In this document: positions 1 through 7,100 of the stretch, piece after piece
Layout of the letters: each line of letters opens with the position of its first letter
How positions within the stretch are numbered: the stretch's first letter is position 1
Origin: an uncultured Clostridia bacterium
GTDB lineage: Bacteria; Bacillota; Clostridia; Oscillospirales; Oscillospiraceae
Direction of reading: 5' to 3'
DNA: 12,270 nucleotides
NCBI GenBank assembly: GCA_947177115.1
Contig: CAMWTG010000054.1
Coordinates: 1-12,270, forward strand
Made by a program: the position numbers and the translations under genes
The notes under the pieces: model-generated
What the model saw: the letters and a program-made list of their open reading frames with translations, nothing else
What the model was told of the DNA's origin: nothing
Database searches by the model: none

Positions 1-233
1 CCTATATCGAGATGCCCCATATGGACGGCCACCGGCTCACCAAGCTTGTGAAGGCCAGCCCCCGGTTTAAGCATATCCCCAACATCATTTTCTACTCTCT
101 GATCAGCGAAGAGATGCGGATCAAGGGCCGCCAGCTGGGCGCCGATGAGCAGCTGACCAAGCCGGAGATCGGACATCTGGTGGATGTCATGGATCACCTG
201 CTGGAGAGAGCGGTGGGTGCCCAGGGCAAGTAA
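1..233 (+). CDS. Receiver-domain protein, C-terminal fragment (probably CheV-like)
   Basis: The gene enters from the left edge, so only about 77 C-terminal residues are visible. They form the second half of a CheY-like receiver domain: the MPHMDGHRLTK segment after the phosphorylation strand, the hydrophobic strand IIFYSL with its Ser, and LTKPE carrying the conserved Lys. The protein ends soon after the last helix with no output domain, which fits CheV (CheW-receiver fusion) or a stand-alone receiver. The wording of the MPHMDGHRLTKLVK and LTKPEIG segments favours CheV in my judgement, but the CheW half would lie outside the window. The residue that should be the phospho-acceptor Asp, four before the Pro of the MP motif, reads Tyr (TAT at 3-5). 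The downstream EAL/HDOD gene starts 10 nt after the stop, so the two are probably co-transcribed. Confidence 0.75.
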   Translation, partial: YIEMPHMDGHRLTKLVKASPRFKHIPNIIFYSLISEEMRIKGRQLGADEQLTKPEIGHLVDVMDHLLERAVGAQGK

Positions 234-243
234 GGAGAGCGCT

Positions 244-1509
244 ATGGCGAAATTCGGTAAAACAAAATACATTGTCCGCCAGCCCATCAAGGATCTTCAG
301 GGCACGGTGCTGGGCTATGAGATCCGTTATACCGGGGAGAACGCCGGCTATAACGGGGAGGAGGGGCAGGACTTTTCCGCGGCGGAAACCATCTACAATT
401 TCCTGACCCAGGCCAGTGACAACACCTTCAAGGGTGCGCTGAACTTTATGACCTTCACCACCAATCTGCTGATGAAGCAGACGCCCAAGCTCTTCGCTCC
501 CGAGGAGCTGGTCATTGAGATCGGGGAGAGCGTGATCCTGCATCCCCTGGCCATGCGGTTCGTAGAGCGCTACCGCCAGGAGGGATACGCTGTTGCGGTG
601 AAGGACTTCCAGTTTTCCCCCCGGTTTATCTCCAACCTGCGGCAGTTTGACTACGTGATGATGGATCTGCCCCACGCCGGCGATGCCAGCGTGCGCCGTT
701 TGGCGGAGATGGTCCACAGCATGGACAAGAAGTGCGTGGTCACCGGGGTGGATACGGAGGAGCTGTATCAGAAGGCATTTATCCTGGGGGCGGACGCCAT
801 GTGCGGACGGTACGCCGCCGAGCAGATGTTCACCGCCGTTCACTCCGCCAGCTACCTGCAGAGCAACTTCTTCCGCCTGCTGGTGGCCGTCACCAAGGAC
901 GAGCCGGAGGTGGATGAGATTGAGCAGATCATCTCCATGGATGCCAGCCTGACCTACAGCCTGCTGCGGATCGTGAACTCCGCCTACTTTGCTTTGCGCA
1001 ACCGGGCCACCAACGTTCACCAAGCGGTGACCATCCTGGGCCTGGGCCAGCTGCGCCAGTGGATCTACCTCATGGGCTGCCGCAACGAGAAGGGGGAGCT
1101 GGACGAGAACCAGGAGGAGATGCTCAAGCTTTCCTTCACCCGGGCCAGCTTCGCCAGCGAGCTGATGCGGTATGCCAAGAATATGCCTATCAACCGCAAC
1201 GATGCCTATCTGATGGGTATGTTCTCGACCCTGCAGTTCCTGATCGCCGCCCCCCTGGAGGACATCCTGTCGGAGGTCGCCATTTCCGTGGATGTAAAGG
1301 ATGCCCTGCTCAATCACGAGGGGCGGTGCGGGCTGCTGTACGACCTGATTCTGGCCTATGAGCGGGCGGATTGGGCCGCCATCAACCGCATGGGCGAGGA
1401 TCTGGGCCTGCCTATGGACCGCCTGCCGGAGATCTACTTCCAGTGCCTGGACGAGGTCAACAATATCTGGGAGCAGCTGATCCACAGCGGCGGCGAAGGA
1501 GAGGCGTGA
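244..1509 (+). CDS. Degenerate EAL + HDOD domain protein (YuxH-like)
   Basis: This 421-aa protein has an N-terminal EAL-type fold (about residues 5-195) and a C-terminal HDOD domain (about 203-400), the architecture of the YuxH family. The EAL signature is lost: GYEIRY (24-29) replaces the usual E-A/V-L motif, EIGES (92-96) is only loosely kept, and KDFQFSP (120-126) replaces DDFGTG. It is therefore unlikely to hydrolyse c-di-GMP, though it could still bind nucleotide or protein. The HDOD part shows LLRIVNSAYF and ILGLGQLRQW, but no metal-binding HD pair is obvious, as usual in HDOD. The start at 244 is chosen because AAGGAG (232-237) lies at proper spacing; the frame is open back to 184, but that would overlap the upstream gene. 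A signalling scaffold role beside the receiver protein is inference. A strong terminator follows. Confidence 0.85.
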   Translation: MAKFGKTKYIVRQPIKDLQGTVLGYEIRYTGENAGYNGEEGQDFSAAETIYNFLTQASDNTFKGALNFMTFTTNLLMKQTPKLFAPEELVIEIGESVILHPLAMRFVERYRQEGYAVAVKDFQFSPRFISNLRQFDYVMMDLPHAGDASVRRLAEMVHSMDKKCVVTGVDTEELYQKAFILGADAMCGRYAAEQMFTAVHSASYLQSNFFRLLVAVTKDEPEVDEIEQIISMDASLTYSLLRIVNSAYFALRNRATNVHQAVTILGLGQLRQWIYLMGCRNEKGELDENQEEMLKLSFTRASFASELMRYAKNMPINRNDAYLMGMFSTLQFLIAAPLEDILSEVAISVDVKDALLNHEGRCGLLYDLILAYERADWAAINRMGEDLGLPMDRLPEIYFQCLDEVNNIWEQLIHSGGEGEA

Positions 1510-1539
1510 GCCGCAGATTTACAAGCAAATGCATAAGCG

Positions 1540-1574
1540 CCGCCCGTCCCTTTCTAGGGACGGGCGGTTTTTTT
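1540..1574 (+). terminator. Rho-independent terminator
   Basis: An 11-bp perfect GC-rich stem (1540-1550 with 1557-1567) closes a 6-nt loop and is followed by seven T (1568-1574). It lies 30 nt after the EAL/HDOD stop and separates that unit from the promoter starting at 1594. Confidence 0.95.
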
Positions 1575-1593
1575 GCCAAAATGTAAAAAGTTC

Positions 1594-1622
1594 TTGACAT
1601 TTTTGCTGTGCGCCTGTATACT
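1594..1622 (+). promoter_or_regulatory. Consensus sigma-A promoter of the HTH/membrane cassette
   Basis: TTGACA at 1594-1599 and TATACT at 1617-1622 are separated by exactly 17 bases. Only one of the twelve hexamer positions departs from consensus. Transcription would start near 1629, about 30 nt before the first ATG. Such a strong promoter in front of a repressor-like gene suggests that it is held down by that regulator. Confidence 0.9.
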
Positions 1623-1624
1623 GA

Positions 1625-1648
1625 AAAAGTAAAGAACATTTTACTTTT
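1625..1648 (+). promoter_or_regulatory. Candidate operator: 9-bp inverted repeat at the start site
   Basis: AAAAGTAAA (1625-1633) and TTTACTTTT (1640-1648) are exact inverse complements separated by GAACAT. The repeat begins two bases after the -10 box and spans the predicted start site, the classic place for a repressor operator. The Cro/CI-type regulator in the same cassette is the obvious candidate ligand; this link is inferred. Confidence 0.6.
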
Positions 1649-1660
1649 GGGGGTGCGGTC

Positions 1661-2026
1661 ATGAAGCGGTTCCTGCAGAAGCTCCGGTCACACAAGCCGG
1701 ACGAGATGGAGCGGCATATCCTGTTCAAGGCCCAGCGGAATGCCTACCTTTTCCTGGTTGCCGCGCTGGTGGTCTGGTCGTTCTATGAAAGCTGGAAGGT
1801 TTACGTCCGGCATACCAGGCTTAATTTGCTCCCCAGCCTCCTGCTGGCAGCGGCGGTATTGATCCAGAGCTTTTCCCAGCTGATCCTGACCCGCAGCGCG
1901 GTGAAGGACGATGAGGATTCCTATGAAACGGGGCCGCTGGCCAGGATTATCGTGCTGGCCTGCGCGCTGGCAGGCGTCATAGCGGCGGTTGGCGCAGCGT
2001 TCGTGCTGCTGTGTGTGCAGGTATGA
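1661..2026 (+). CDS. Small three-helix membrane protein
   Basis: A 121-aa protein with a basic amphipathic N-terminus and three predicted membrane helices (about residues 28-44, 56-75 and 93-118). The DEMERHILFKAQRNAY segment before the first helix resembles the DERE...KA lead-in of small Firmicutes membrane proteins (DUF2178/DUF6442-like) that often accompany tiny HTH regulators; I cannot assign it to a named family with certainty. The ATG at 1661 follows a G-rich ribosome binding site (1649-1655). It is first in a three-gene cassette, and its TGA overlaps the ATG of the regulator by four bases, so translation is probably coupled. Function unknown; partnership with the regulator is inferred from position only. 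Confidence 0.75.
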   Translation: MKRFLQKLRSHKPDEMERHILFKAQRNAYLFLVAALVVWSFYESWKVYVRHTRLNLLPSLLLAAAVLIQSFSQLILTRSAVKDDEDSYETGPLARIIVLACALAGVIAAVGAAFVLLCVQV

Positions 2027-2223
2027 GGAACCGAATCAAGGAGCTCCGCAAGGCCAAGGGATACCGCCAGGAGGACCTTGCCGCTGCGCTGGGCGTTACC
2101 CGGCAGACCATTATCGCCATAGAGAACAACAAATACGACCCTACCCTGGGACTGGCCATGAAGCTGGCCCGTTATTTGCAGACCACAGTGGAGGAGCTGT
2201 TTTTTTTGGAGGACGGGATATGA
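2023..2223 (+). CDS. 66-aa Cro/CI (XRE) family HTH regulator
   Basis: The protein is little more than one helix-turn-helix domain of the HTH_3 type: MRNRIKELRKAKGYRQEDLA leads into LGVTRQTIIAIENNKYDPTL, where the recognition helix is VTRQTIIAIE, followed by LAMKLARYLQTTVEELF. This is the compact regulator class with no ligand domain. I start it at 2023 (ATGA overlap with the upstream stop) rather than at 2011, because MRNRIKEL is the usual N-terminus of this family. Its stop overlaps the next start by four bases. It probably binds the inverted repeat at 1625-1648 and represses its own cassette. With no sensing domain, control by dilution, proteolysis or contact with the flanking membrane proteins is possible, but that is conjecture. 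Confidence 0.92.
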   Translation: MRNRIKELRKAKGYRQEDLAAALGVTRQTIIAIENNKYDPTLGLAMKLARYLQTTVEELFFLEDGI

Positions 2224-2540
2224 AGAAGAGACTGACAGCCATGCTGCCCTGCCTGGCCGCATTGGCAGTGGATTTTTACCTTCTGCCTTTTCTGGCGCGG
2301 AATACGGGAGCGGCCATGCTGCTGATGCTGGCCGTCATGCCTCTGGCGGCGTTTGGAACAGGCCTGGTGTATGGACTGCGGAATGGTTTTTCGATATTGC
2401 TGCCCGCCGCTGCGGCGATCCTGTTTATTCCGGCCATTTTCCTGCACTACAATTTTTCGGCGTGGGTCTACGCCGTATTTTATGGAGGGATCGTCCTGGC
2501 CGGGGACGGCCTGGGCAGCGCGTTCTATCGGCAAAGATAA
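2220..2540 (+). CDS. Small four-helix membrane protein
   Basis: A 106-aa, very hydrophobic protein with about four membrane helices (roughly residues 5-25, 30-51, 56-75 and 81-98) and short loops; it ends in a basic tail (AFYRQR). The ATG at 2220 is set by the ATGA overlap with the regulator gene and a GGAGG ribosome binding site at 2208-2212. I do not recognise a family. As the last gene of the cassette it is followed at once by a terminator. Its role is unknown; being locked between HTH regulator and terminator implies the same regulon as the first membrane protein. Confidence 0.7.
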   Translation: MKKRLTAMLPCLAALAVDFYLLPFLARNTGAAMLLMLAVMPLAAFGTGLVYGLRNGFSILLPAAAAILFIPAIFLHYNFSAWVYAVFYGGIVLAGDGLGSAFYRQR

Positions 2541-2544
2541 AAGC

Positions 2545-2583
2545 CTCCCGCAAAAGGCGTGTCTGGCCTTTTGCGGGAGTTTT
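2545..2583 (+). terminator. Strong bidirectional terminator
   Basis: A 14-bp perfect stem (2545-2558 with 2566-2579) with a 7-nt loop is followed by TTTT on the + strand. On the - strand it is followed by a T-rich stretch (the A run near 2538-2542). It lies between the convergent ends of the HTH cassette (2540) and glpK (2594), so it probably ends both transcripts. Confidence 0.9.
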
Positions 2584-2593
2584 CCGCGTTATG

Positions 2594-4078
2594 CTACTTT
2601 GCCCAGTCCCTGCTGCGGCCAACGGCCTTGTGCCATTCCGCCAGCAGGCGGTCCCGCTGCTCTGCAGGCATGGACGGCTGGTAGGTGTTGTCGCACTGCC
2701 ACAGGGCCTTGATCTCCTCCCGGCCGGACCATACGCCTACGGCCAGGCCCGCCAGATAGGCCGCGCCCAAGGCGGTGGTCTCCCGGATAGCGGGGCGGTG
2801 AACATCGCGGCCGATAACGTCCGCTTGGAACTGCATGAGGAAGTGGTCCCGGCTGGCGCCGCCATCGGCTTTCAGCTGGGTGATGGCGGCGTTGGTGTCC
2901 GCCTCCATGGCCTGGACCAGGTCCGCCACCTGATAGGCGATGGACTCCTGAGCGGCCCGGATGATGTGTTCCCGCTTGGTGCCCCGGGTCAGGCCAAGGA
3001 TGGCCCCGCGGGCATACATATCCCAGTAAGGCGCGCCCAGCCCGGTAAAGGCCGGGACGAGGTAGACCCCGCCGTTGTCGCTGACCTTCTGGGCATAGTA
3101 TTCGGCATCGCAGCTCTCAGTGAAGAACAGCATCTCGTCCCGCAGCCACTGGATCACCGCGCCGCCAACGAAGACGCTGCCCTCCAGGGCGTACTGCACC
3201 TTCCCGTCCAGGCCGATGGCGATGGTGCTCAGCAGGCCATTCTTGCTCTCGAAGGGGGTCTCGCCGGTGTTCATCAGCAGGAAACAGCCGGTGCCGTAGG
3301 TGTTCTTGGCATCCCCCGGCTCAAAGCAGGTCTGGCCGAAGAGCGCGGCCTGCTGGTCCCCGGCGATACCCGCGATCGGCACCTTGGTCCCCAAAATCTC
3401 AGTATAGCCGTAGATCTCGCTGGAGGAGCGGACCTCCGGCAGCATGGAGGCAGGGATGTCCAGAGCCTTCAGCAGGGTCTCGTCCCAGCAGAGGCGGCGG
3501 ATGTCGTAGAGCATGGTGCGGCTGGCGTTGGTCACATCGGTGACATAGGCTGCGCCGCCGGTGAGCTTCCACAGCAGCCAGGTGTCCACGGTGCCGAAGC
3601 GGAGCTTGCCCTGCCGGGCCCGGTCCCGTGCTCCCTCCACATGGTCCAGGATCCACTTGATCTTGGTGGCGGAGAAGTAGGCGTCCGGGATCAGGCCGGT
3701 GGTCCGGCGGATGTGCTCCCCCAGGCCATCGGTGATCAATCCGTCCACGATGTCCGCCGTGCGGCGGCACTGCCAGACGATGGCGTTGCAGATGGGACGG
3801 CCGGTGTCCGCGTCCCAGACGATGGTGGTTTCCCGCTGGTTGGTGATGCCGATGGCGGCAATGTCCGCCACGTCCACACCGGACTGGGCGATGATCTCCA
3901 TCATCACCGCATACTGGGAGGACCAGATCTCCATAGCGTCATGCTCAACCCACCCCTCCCGGGGATAGATCTGGGTGAACTCTTTCTGACTGACGCCGAT
4001 GATGTTCTGCTCCTGGTCGAAAAGGATGGCGCGGGAGCTGGTGGTCCCCTGATCCAGGGAGAGGATGTACTTACTCAT
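2594..4078 (-). CDS. glpK: Glycerol kinase
   Basis: A full-length 494-aa FGGY-family kinase that phosphorylates glycerol with ATP to sn-glycerol-3-phosphate in the cytoplasm. The N-terminal phosphate loop LSLDQGTTSSRAI (6-18), the glycerol-binding QRET (81-84), the catalytic Asp in AGIAGDQQAALFGQ (D241), KNTYGTGCFL (258-267) and the C-terminal signature DGGASRDHFLMQFQADVIGR (405-424) are all present. The start has GAGAGGT nine bases upstream. It is the last gene of a four-gene operon headed by glpP. The loop before AGIAGD reads YGYTEILGTKVPIAG and lacks the His phosphorylated by HPr in enterococcal and Bacillus enzymes, so PTS activation is probably absent. No facilitator or glycerol-3-phosphate dehydrogenase gene is in the window. 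Confidence 0.97.
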   Translation of the reverse strand: MSKYILSLDQGTTSSRAILFDQEQNIIGVSQKEFTQIYPREGWVEHDAMEIWSSQYAVMMEIIAQSGVDVADIAAIGITNQRETTIVWDADTGRPICNAIVWQCRRTADIVDGLITDGLGEHIRRTTGLIPDAYFSATKIKWILDHVEGARDRARQGKLRFGTVDTWLLWKLTGGAAYVTDVTNASRTMLYDIRRLCWDETLLKALDIPASMLPEVRSSSEIYGYTEILGTKVPIAGIAGDQQAALFGQTCFEPGDAKNTYGTGCFLLMNTGETPFESKNGLLSTIAIGLDGKVQYALEGSVFVGGAVIQWLRDEMLFFTESCDAEYYAQKVSDNGGVYLVPAFTGLGAPYWDMYARGAILGLTRGTKREHIIRAAQESIAYQVADLVQAMEADTNAAITQLKADGGASRDHFLMQFQADVIGRDVHRPAIRETTALGAAYLAGLAVGVWSGREEIKALWQCDNTYQPSMPAEQRDRLLAEWHKAVGRSRDWAK

Positions 4079-4127
4079 AATGAAAATACCTCTCGGCGAA
4101 AAATATTAGAATATGACGGTCTGTATA

Positions 4128-5300
4128 TCAAATCCGGGCCACACCGGACTTCTGCGCCGCCTCGGCCACGGCATTGGCCACCGCCGGGCCTACCCGCTTG
4201 TCGAACGCCTTGGGGATGATATAGTCCGCGCTCAGCTCCTCATCGGAGATCAGCTCCGCCAGCGCATGGGCGGCGGCCATCTTCATCTCCTCGTTGATAT
4301 CGCTGGCCCGCACATCGAAGGTCCCCCGGAAGATGCCCGGGAAGGCCAGCACGTTGTTGATCTGGTTGGGGAAGTCGCTGCGGCCCGTGGCGATCACCGC
4401 TGCGCCGCCTGCCTTGGCGTCCTCCGGGAAGATCTCCGGGGTGGGGTTGGCGCAGGCGAAGATGATGGGGTCCTTGTTCATGGACTTGACCATCTCCGTG
4501 GTCACGGTACCGGGAGCGGAAACACCGATAAACACATCCGCGCCCGCCAGCATGTCGGCCAGCGTCCCGGCCTTCTTCTCCAGATTGGTGACCTCCGCCA
4601 TCTCCTCCTTGATCCAGTTCAGGCCGTCCCGGCCCGCGTAGATAGCGCCCTTCCGGTCGCACATGGTCACATGCCTGTACCCGGCGGAGAGGAGCAGCTT
4701 AACAATGGACACCGCCGCTGCGCCCGCGCCGGAGGTGACGATCTTCACATCTTCTTTCTTCTTCCCCACTACCTTCAGGGCGTTGGTCAGCCCCGCCAGC
4801 GTGATAACAGCGGTGCCGTGCTGGTCATCGTGGAAGATGGGAATGTCGCACTTTTCCTTCAGCTTCCGCTCGATCTCAAAGCACCGGGGGGCGGCGATAT
4901 CCTCCAGATTGATGCCGCCGAAGCTGCCGGACATGAGATACACCGCGTTGACGAATTCGTCAACATCGTGGGTCTTCACGCACAGAGGGAAGGCGTCCAC
5001 GCCGCCGAAGGCCTTGAACAGCACGCACTTGCCCTCCATAACGGGCATACCGGCCTCGGGGCCGATGTCCCCCAGCCCCAGCACGGCGGAACCATCGGTA
5101 ATCACGGCGCAGAGGTTGTGCCGCCGGGTCAGCTCATAGCTCTTATTGATATCCTTCTGGATTTCCAGGCAGGGCTGGGCCACGCCGGGGGTGTAGGCCA
5201 GGCTGAGGTCCTCCTTGCTCTCCACCGGTACGGTGGTGATAACTTCGATCTTCCCCTTCCACTCCTCGTGGAGCCGCAGGGATTCCTTTGCGTAATCCAT
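4128..5300 (-). CDS. NAD(P)-dependent malic enzyme (decarboxylating)
   Basis: A 390-aa short-type malic enzyme (the MaeA/YtsJ/MaeB core without a phosphotransacetylase extension) that converts malate to pyruvate and CO2. Visible motifs are SLAYTPGVAQPC with the catalytic Tyr (Y36), TDGSAVLGLGDIGPEAGMP (68-86), EGK with the likely catalytic Lys (K91), INLED (E133/D134) and FHDDQHGTA (157-164) for the divalent metal, the nucleotide loop SGAGAAA (190-196), and ANPTPEI further on. The frame is open upstream to 5621, but I start at 5300, where MDYAKESL follows AGGAG at 5311-5315; the longer version would run through the preceding gene. It lies 31 nt after the Ldh2-family gene and 49 nt before glpK. 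Cofactor preference cannot be read reliably from sequence. Confidence 0.95.
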   Translation of the reverse strand: MDYAKESLRLHEEWKGKIEVITTVPVESKEDLSLAYTPGVAQPCLEIQKDINKSYELTRRHNLCAVITDGSAVLGLGDIGPEAGMPVMEGKCVLFKAFGGVDAFPLCVKTHDVDEFVNAVYLMSGSFGGINLEDIAAPRCFEIERKLKEKCDIPIFHDDQHGTAVITLAGLTNALKVVGKKKEDVKIVTSGAGAAAVSIVKLLLSAGYRHVTMCDRKGAIYAGRDGLNWIKEEMAEVTNLEKKAGTLADMLAGADVFIGVSAPGTVTTEMVKSMNKDPIIFACANPTPEIFPEDAKAGGAAVIATGRSDFPNQINNVLAFPGIFRGTFDVRASDINEEMKMAAAHALAELISDEELSADYIIPKAFDKRVGPAVANAVAEAAQKSGVARI

Positions 5301-5331
5301 AACGATAGTTCTCCTGTTCGTATAGTTTGAT

Positions 5332-6441
5332 TTAGTTCTCAAAGGGGAAATGATAGGGCAGGCCCAGCTTGTCGCGGACCGTAATGATCTCCTTCTGGAC
5401 GGATTCGCCCACAGGCACGCCCTTATCCTTACGCTCCTGCCAGGCGTCCCACTCCTTTTCACCGGCAGTGTAAATGCGCTCCGCGCCAGGGGCCTTCTCG
5501 GAGGCGCGCAGGCCCCGGCAGATATCACCGGCGGTCTTCTTGAAGGTGTCCAGTCCCATAAAGAACTCGGGATTGATGACAAAGAAGAAGTGGCCCAGAC
5601 GGTAGAAACGGTTGCTGCCATCGGGCGCTTTACCGCTGAGCTCCTTCATGAAGGGTCCTCCGGTCAGGGCAGCGGAAAGGATCTCCACAATGGTGGTGAA
5701 GCCATAGCCCTTGAAACCTCCGGTGACCTCGCCCAGGCCGCCGATGGACAGCAGGGCGCACTTGCCCGCCCGCATATCCTTGAGGATCTGGGCGGAGTCG
5801 GTCATGGTGCCGCCGTCCTTCGTGACCACAAGTCCCTCCGGCGTGGGGGTGCCGGAGCGCTGGTAATACTCAATCTTGCCGTTCTGCACGATGGAGGTGG
5901 CGCAGTCGAAGTTGAAGGGGAAGTCCTCGTCCGTGGGCATGGTGAAGGTGAGGGGGTTGGTGCCCATCATGGGCTCCACGCCCCAAGTGGGGGCCACGGA
6001 GGGCCGGGCGTTGGTGCCGGAAATGCCGATCATGCCGGCCTTTTCCGCCATGGTGGTCCAGTAACCGGCGATGCCATAGTGGGTGGAGTTGTAGATAGCG
6101 CCGCCGGCCATGCCGTACTTGGCGGCTTTCTCGATCAGCATTTCCATCATGCGGTAGCTGGCCACCATGCCCATGCCGTTGTTGGCGTCCATCACCACAG
6201 TGGTGGGGGTATCCTTCACGATGTCCATTTTCGTGACGGGCAGCAGCGTGCCGTTTTCAATGCGGTCGATGTAGATAGGCTTGAAGCGGTTGCAGCCGTG
6301 GCTCTCGATGCCCCGGCGGTCGGACTCCAGAAGGACGTCGGCGCAGATCTTCGCGTCCTCCTCCGGCACGCCGTAGCCCTTGAAAGCATCGGTGAGAAAG
6401 TCGTTCATCAGCTCCCAGGATACGTAAGGTCTCGTTTCCAT
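5332..6441 (-). CDS. Ldh2-family malate/L-lactate-type dehydrogenase
   Basis: A 369-aa member of the Ldh2/AllD/ComC family of NAD(P)-dependent 2-hydroxyacid dehydrogenases, unrelated to classical Rossmann MDH/LDH. The family hallmark ESHGCNRF with its conserved His (H48) is present, as are NSTHYGIAGYW (118-128, H121), ISGTNARPSVAPTWG and MMGTNPLTF, and the glycine-rich KGYGFT segment. Substrates in this family range over malate, lactate, sulfolactate and ureidoglycolate; malate is favoured here only because a malic enzyme follows 31 nt downstream. A near-ideal AGGAGGT lies just upstream of the ATG. It is second in the operon, 45 nt after glpP. Confidence 0.9.
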   Translation of the reverse strand: METRPYVSWELMNDFLTDAFKGYGVPEEDAKICADVLLESDRRGIESHGCNRFKPIYIDRIENGTLLPVTKMDIVKDTPTTVVMDANNGMGMVASYRMMEMLIEKAAKYGMAGGAIYNSTHYGIAGYWTTMAEKAGMIGISGTNARPSVAPTWGVEPMMGTNPLTFTMPTDEDFPFNFDCATSIVQNGKIEYYQRSGTPTPEGLVVTKDGGTMTDSAQILKDMRAGKCALLSIGGLGEVTGGFKGYGFTTIVEILSAALTGGPFMKELSGKAPDGSNRFYRLGHFFFVINPEFFMGLDTFKKTAGDICRGLRASEKAPGAERIYTAGEKEWDAWQERKDKGVPVGESVQKEIITVRDKLGLPYHFPFEN

Positions 6442-6486
6442 TTGTGGTACCTCCTGTATAAATAATTTTGATGGAACTTATGGTTT

Positions 6487-7056
6487 TTACATGCGCCATA
6501 CGGCGGGATTGGTGGTAGACACCGCCACAGCCCCCGCGCCCAGCGCGCCGGTAACGTCCTCCTTATCGGAGATAAGTCCTCCGGCAATGATGGGCTTGCC
6601 CGTAGACTGCACCAACCGGCGGATCATCTTGGGCATCAGGCCGGGAAGGACCTCGATAAGGTCCGCCGCATCTCGGGACAGGTCCCGCTCAATGTTGGAC
6701 AGCGCCATGGAATCCAGCAGGAAATACCGCTGAATGGCCACCAGCCCCAGCTCCCGTCCCCGCTTGATGACAGGGGATTTGGTGGAGATGATCCCAGCGG
6801 CGGCGGTGCTGCGGGCCACGAAGTCGGCGGAGATCTCCCGGTTGGTCAGCCCGTCCACCAGATCCAGATGGACAAAGGCGGCCTTGCCGGCGGTATGGAC
6901 CCGGTTGACCAGTTCGGGCAGATTGAGGACATTCCCATAGAGCAGGAAGATCACGTCCACATTACTGTCCAGCGTGTTGCTGAGCCCCTGGTCGTCCTTG
7001 ACGGCTGCGATGATCGGATTGTCCGCCAGGAGCTCTAATAGATGCCTGCTGTCCAT
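6487..7056 (-). CDS. glpP: GlpP-type glycerol-3-phosphate-responsive antiterminator
   Basis: A 189-aa single-domain TIM-barrel-like protein of the GlpP family. In Bacillus, GlpP binds glycerol-3-phosphate and the leader mRNA of glp genes, allowing transcription past a leader terminator. Visible motifs are NPIIAAVKD (13-21), HLDLVDGL (63-70), STKSPVIKRGRELGL (91-105), VLPGLMPK (136-143), KPIIAGGLISDKEDV (154-168) and AVSTTNPAVW at the C-terminus. The frame is open back to 7197, but the start at 7056 is chosen because GAGGT (7064-7068) lies seven bases upstream and the extension would be translated through the leader hairpin. It heads the operon glpP-dehydrogenase-malic enzyme-glpK, and a terminator stands in its own leader, which suggests autoregulated antitermination. 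Confidence 0.93.
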   Translation of the reverse strand: MDSRHLLELLADNPIIAAVKDDQGLSNTLDSNVDVIFLLYGNVLNLPELVNRVHTAGKAAFVHLDLVDGLTNREISADFVARSTAAAGIISTKSPVIKRGRELGLVAIQRYFLLDSMALSNIERDLSRDAADLIEVLPGLMPKMIRRLVQSTGKPIIAGGLISDKEDVTGALGAGAVAVSTTNPAVWRM

Positions 7057-7100
7057 ATGCGTTACCTCATTTCGATTTTGCTGATCTGTGCGGCGGAGAC

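Noticed and set aside
187..1485. 432-codon - strand frame opposite the EAL/HDOD gene
   Set aside because: Shadow of a real gene with clear domains; no ribosome binding site or family resemblance.
2462..4219. Long + strand open frame (585 codons) opposite glpK
   Set aside because: It is antisense to a complete, motif-perfect glycerol kinase and runs through a terminator; long opposite-strand frames are common in GC-rich genes.
4113..6465. Two long + strand open frames opposite malic enzyme and the Ldh2-family gene
   Set aside because: They are rich in His, Gly, Ala and Gln with no recognisable domain, and mirror the codon structure of real genes on the - strand.
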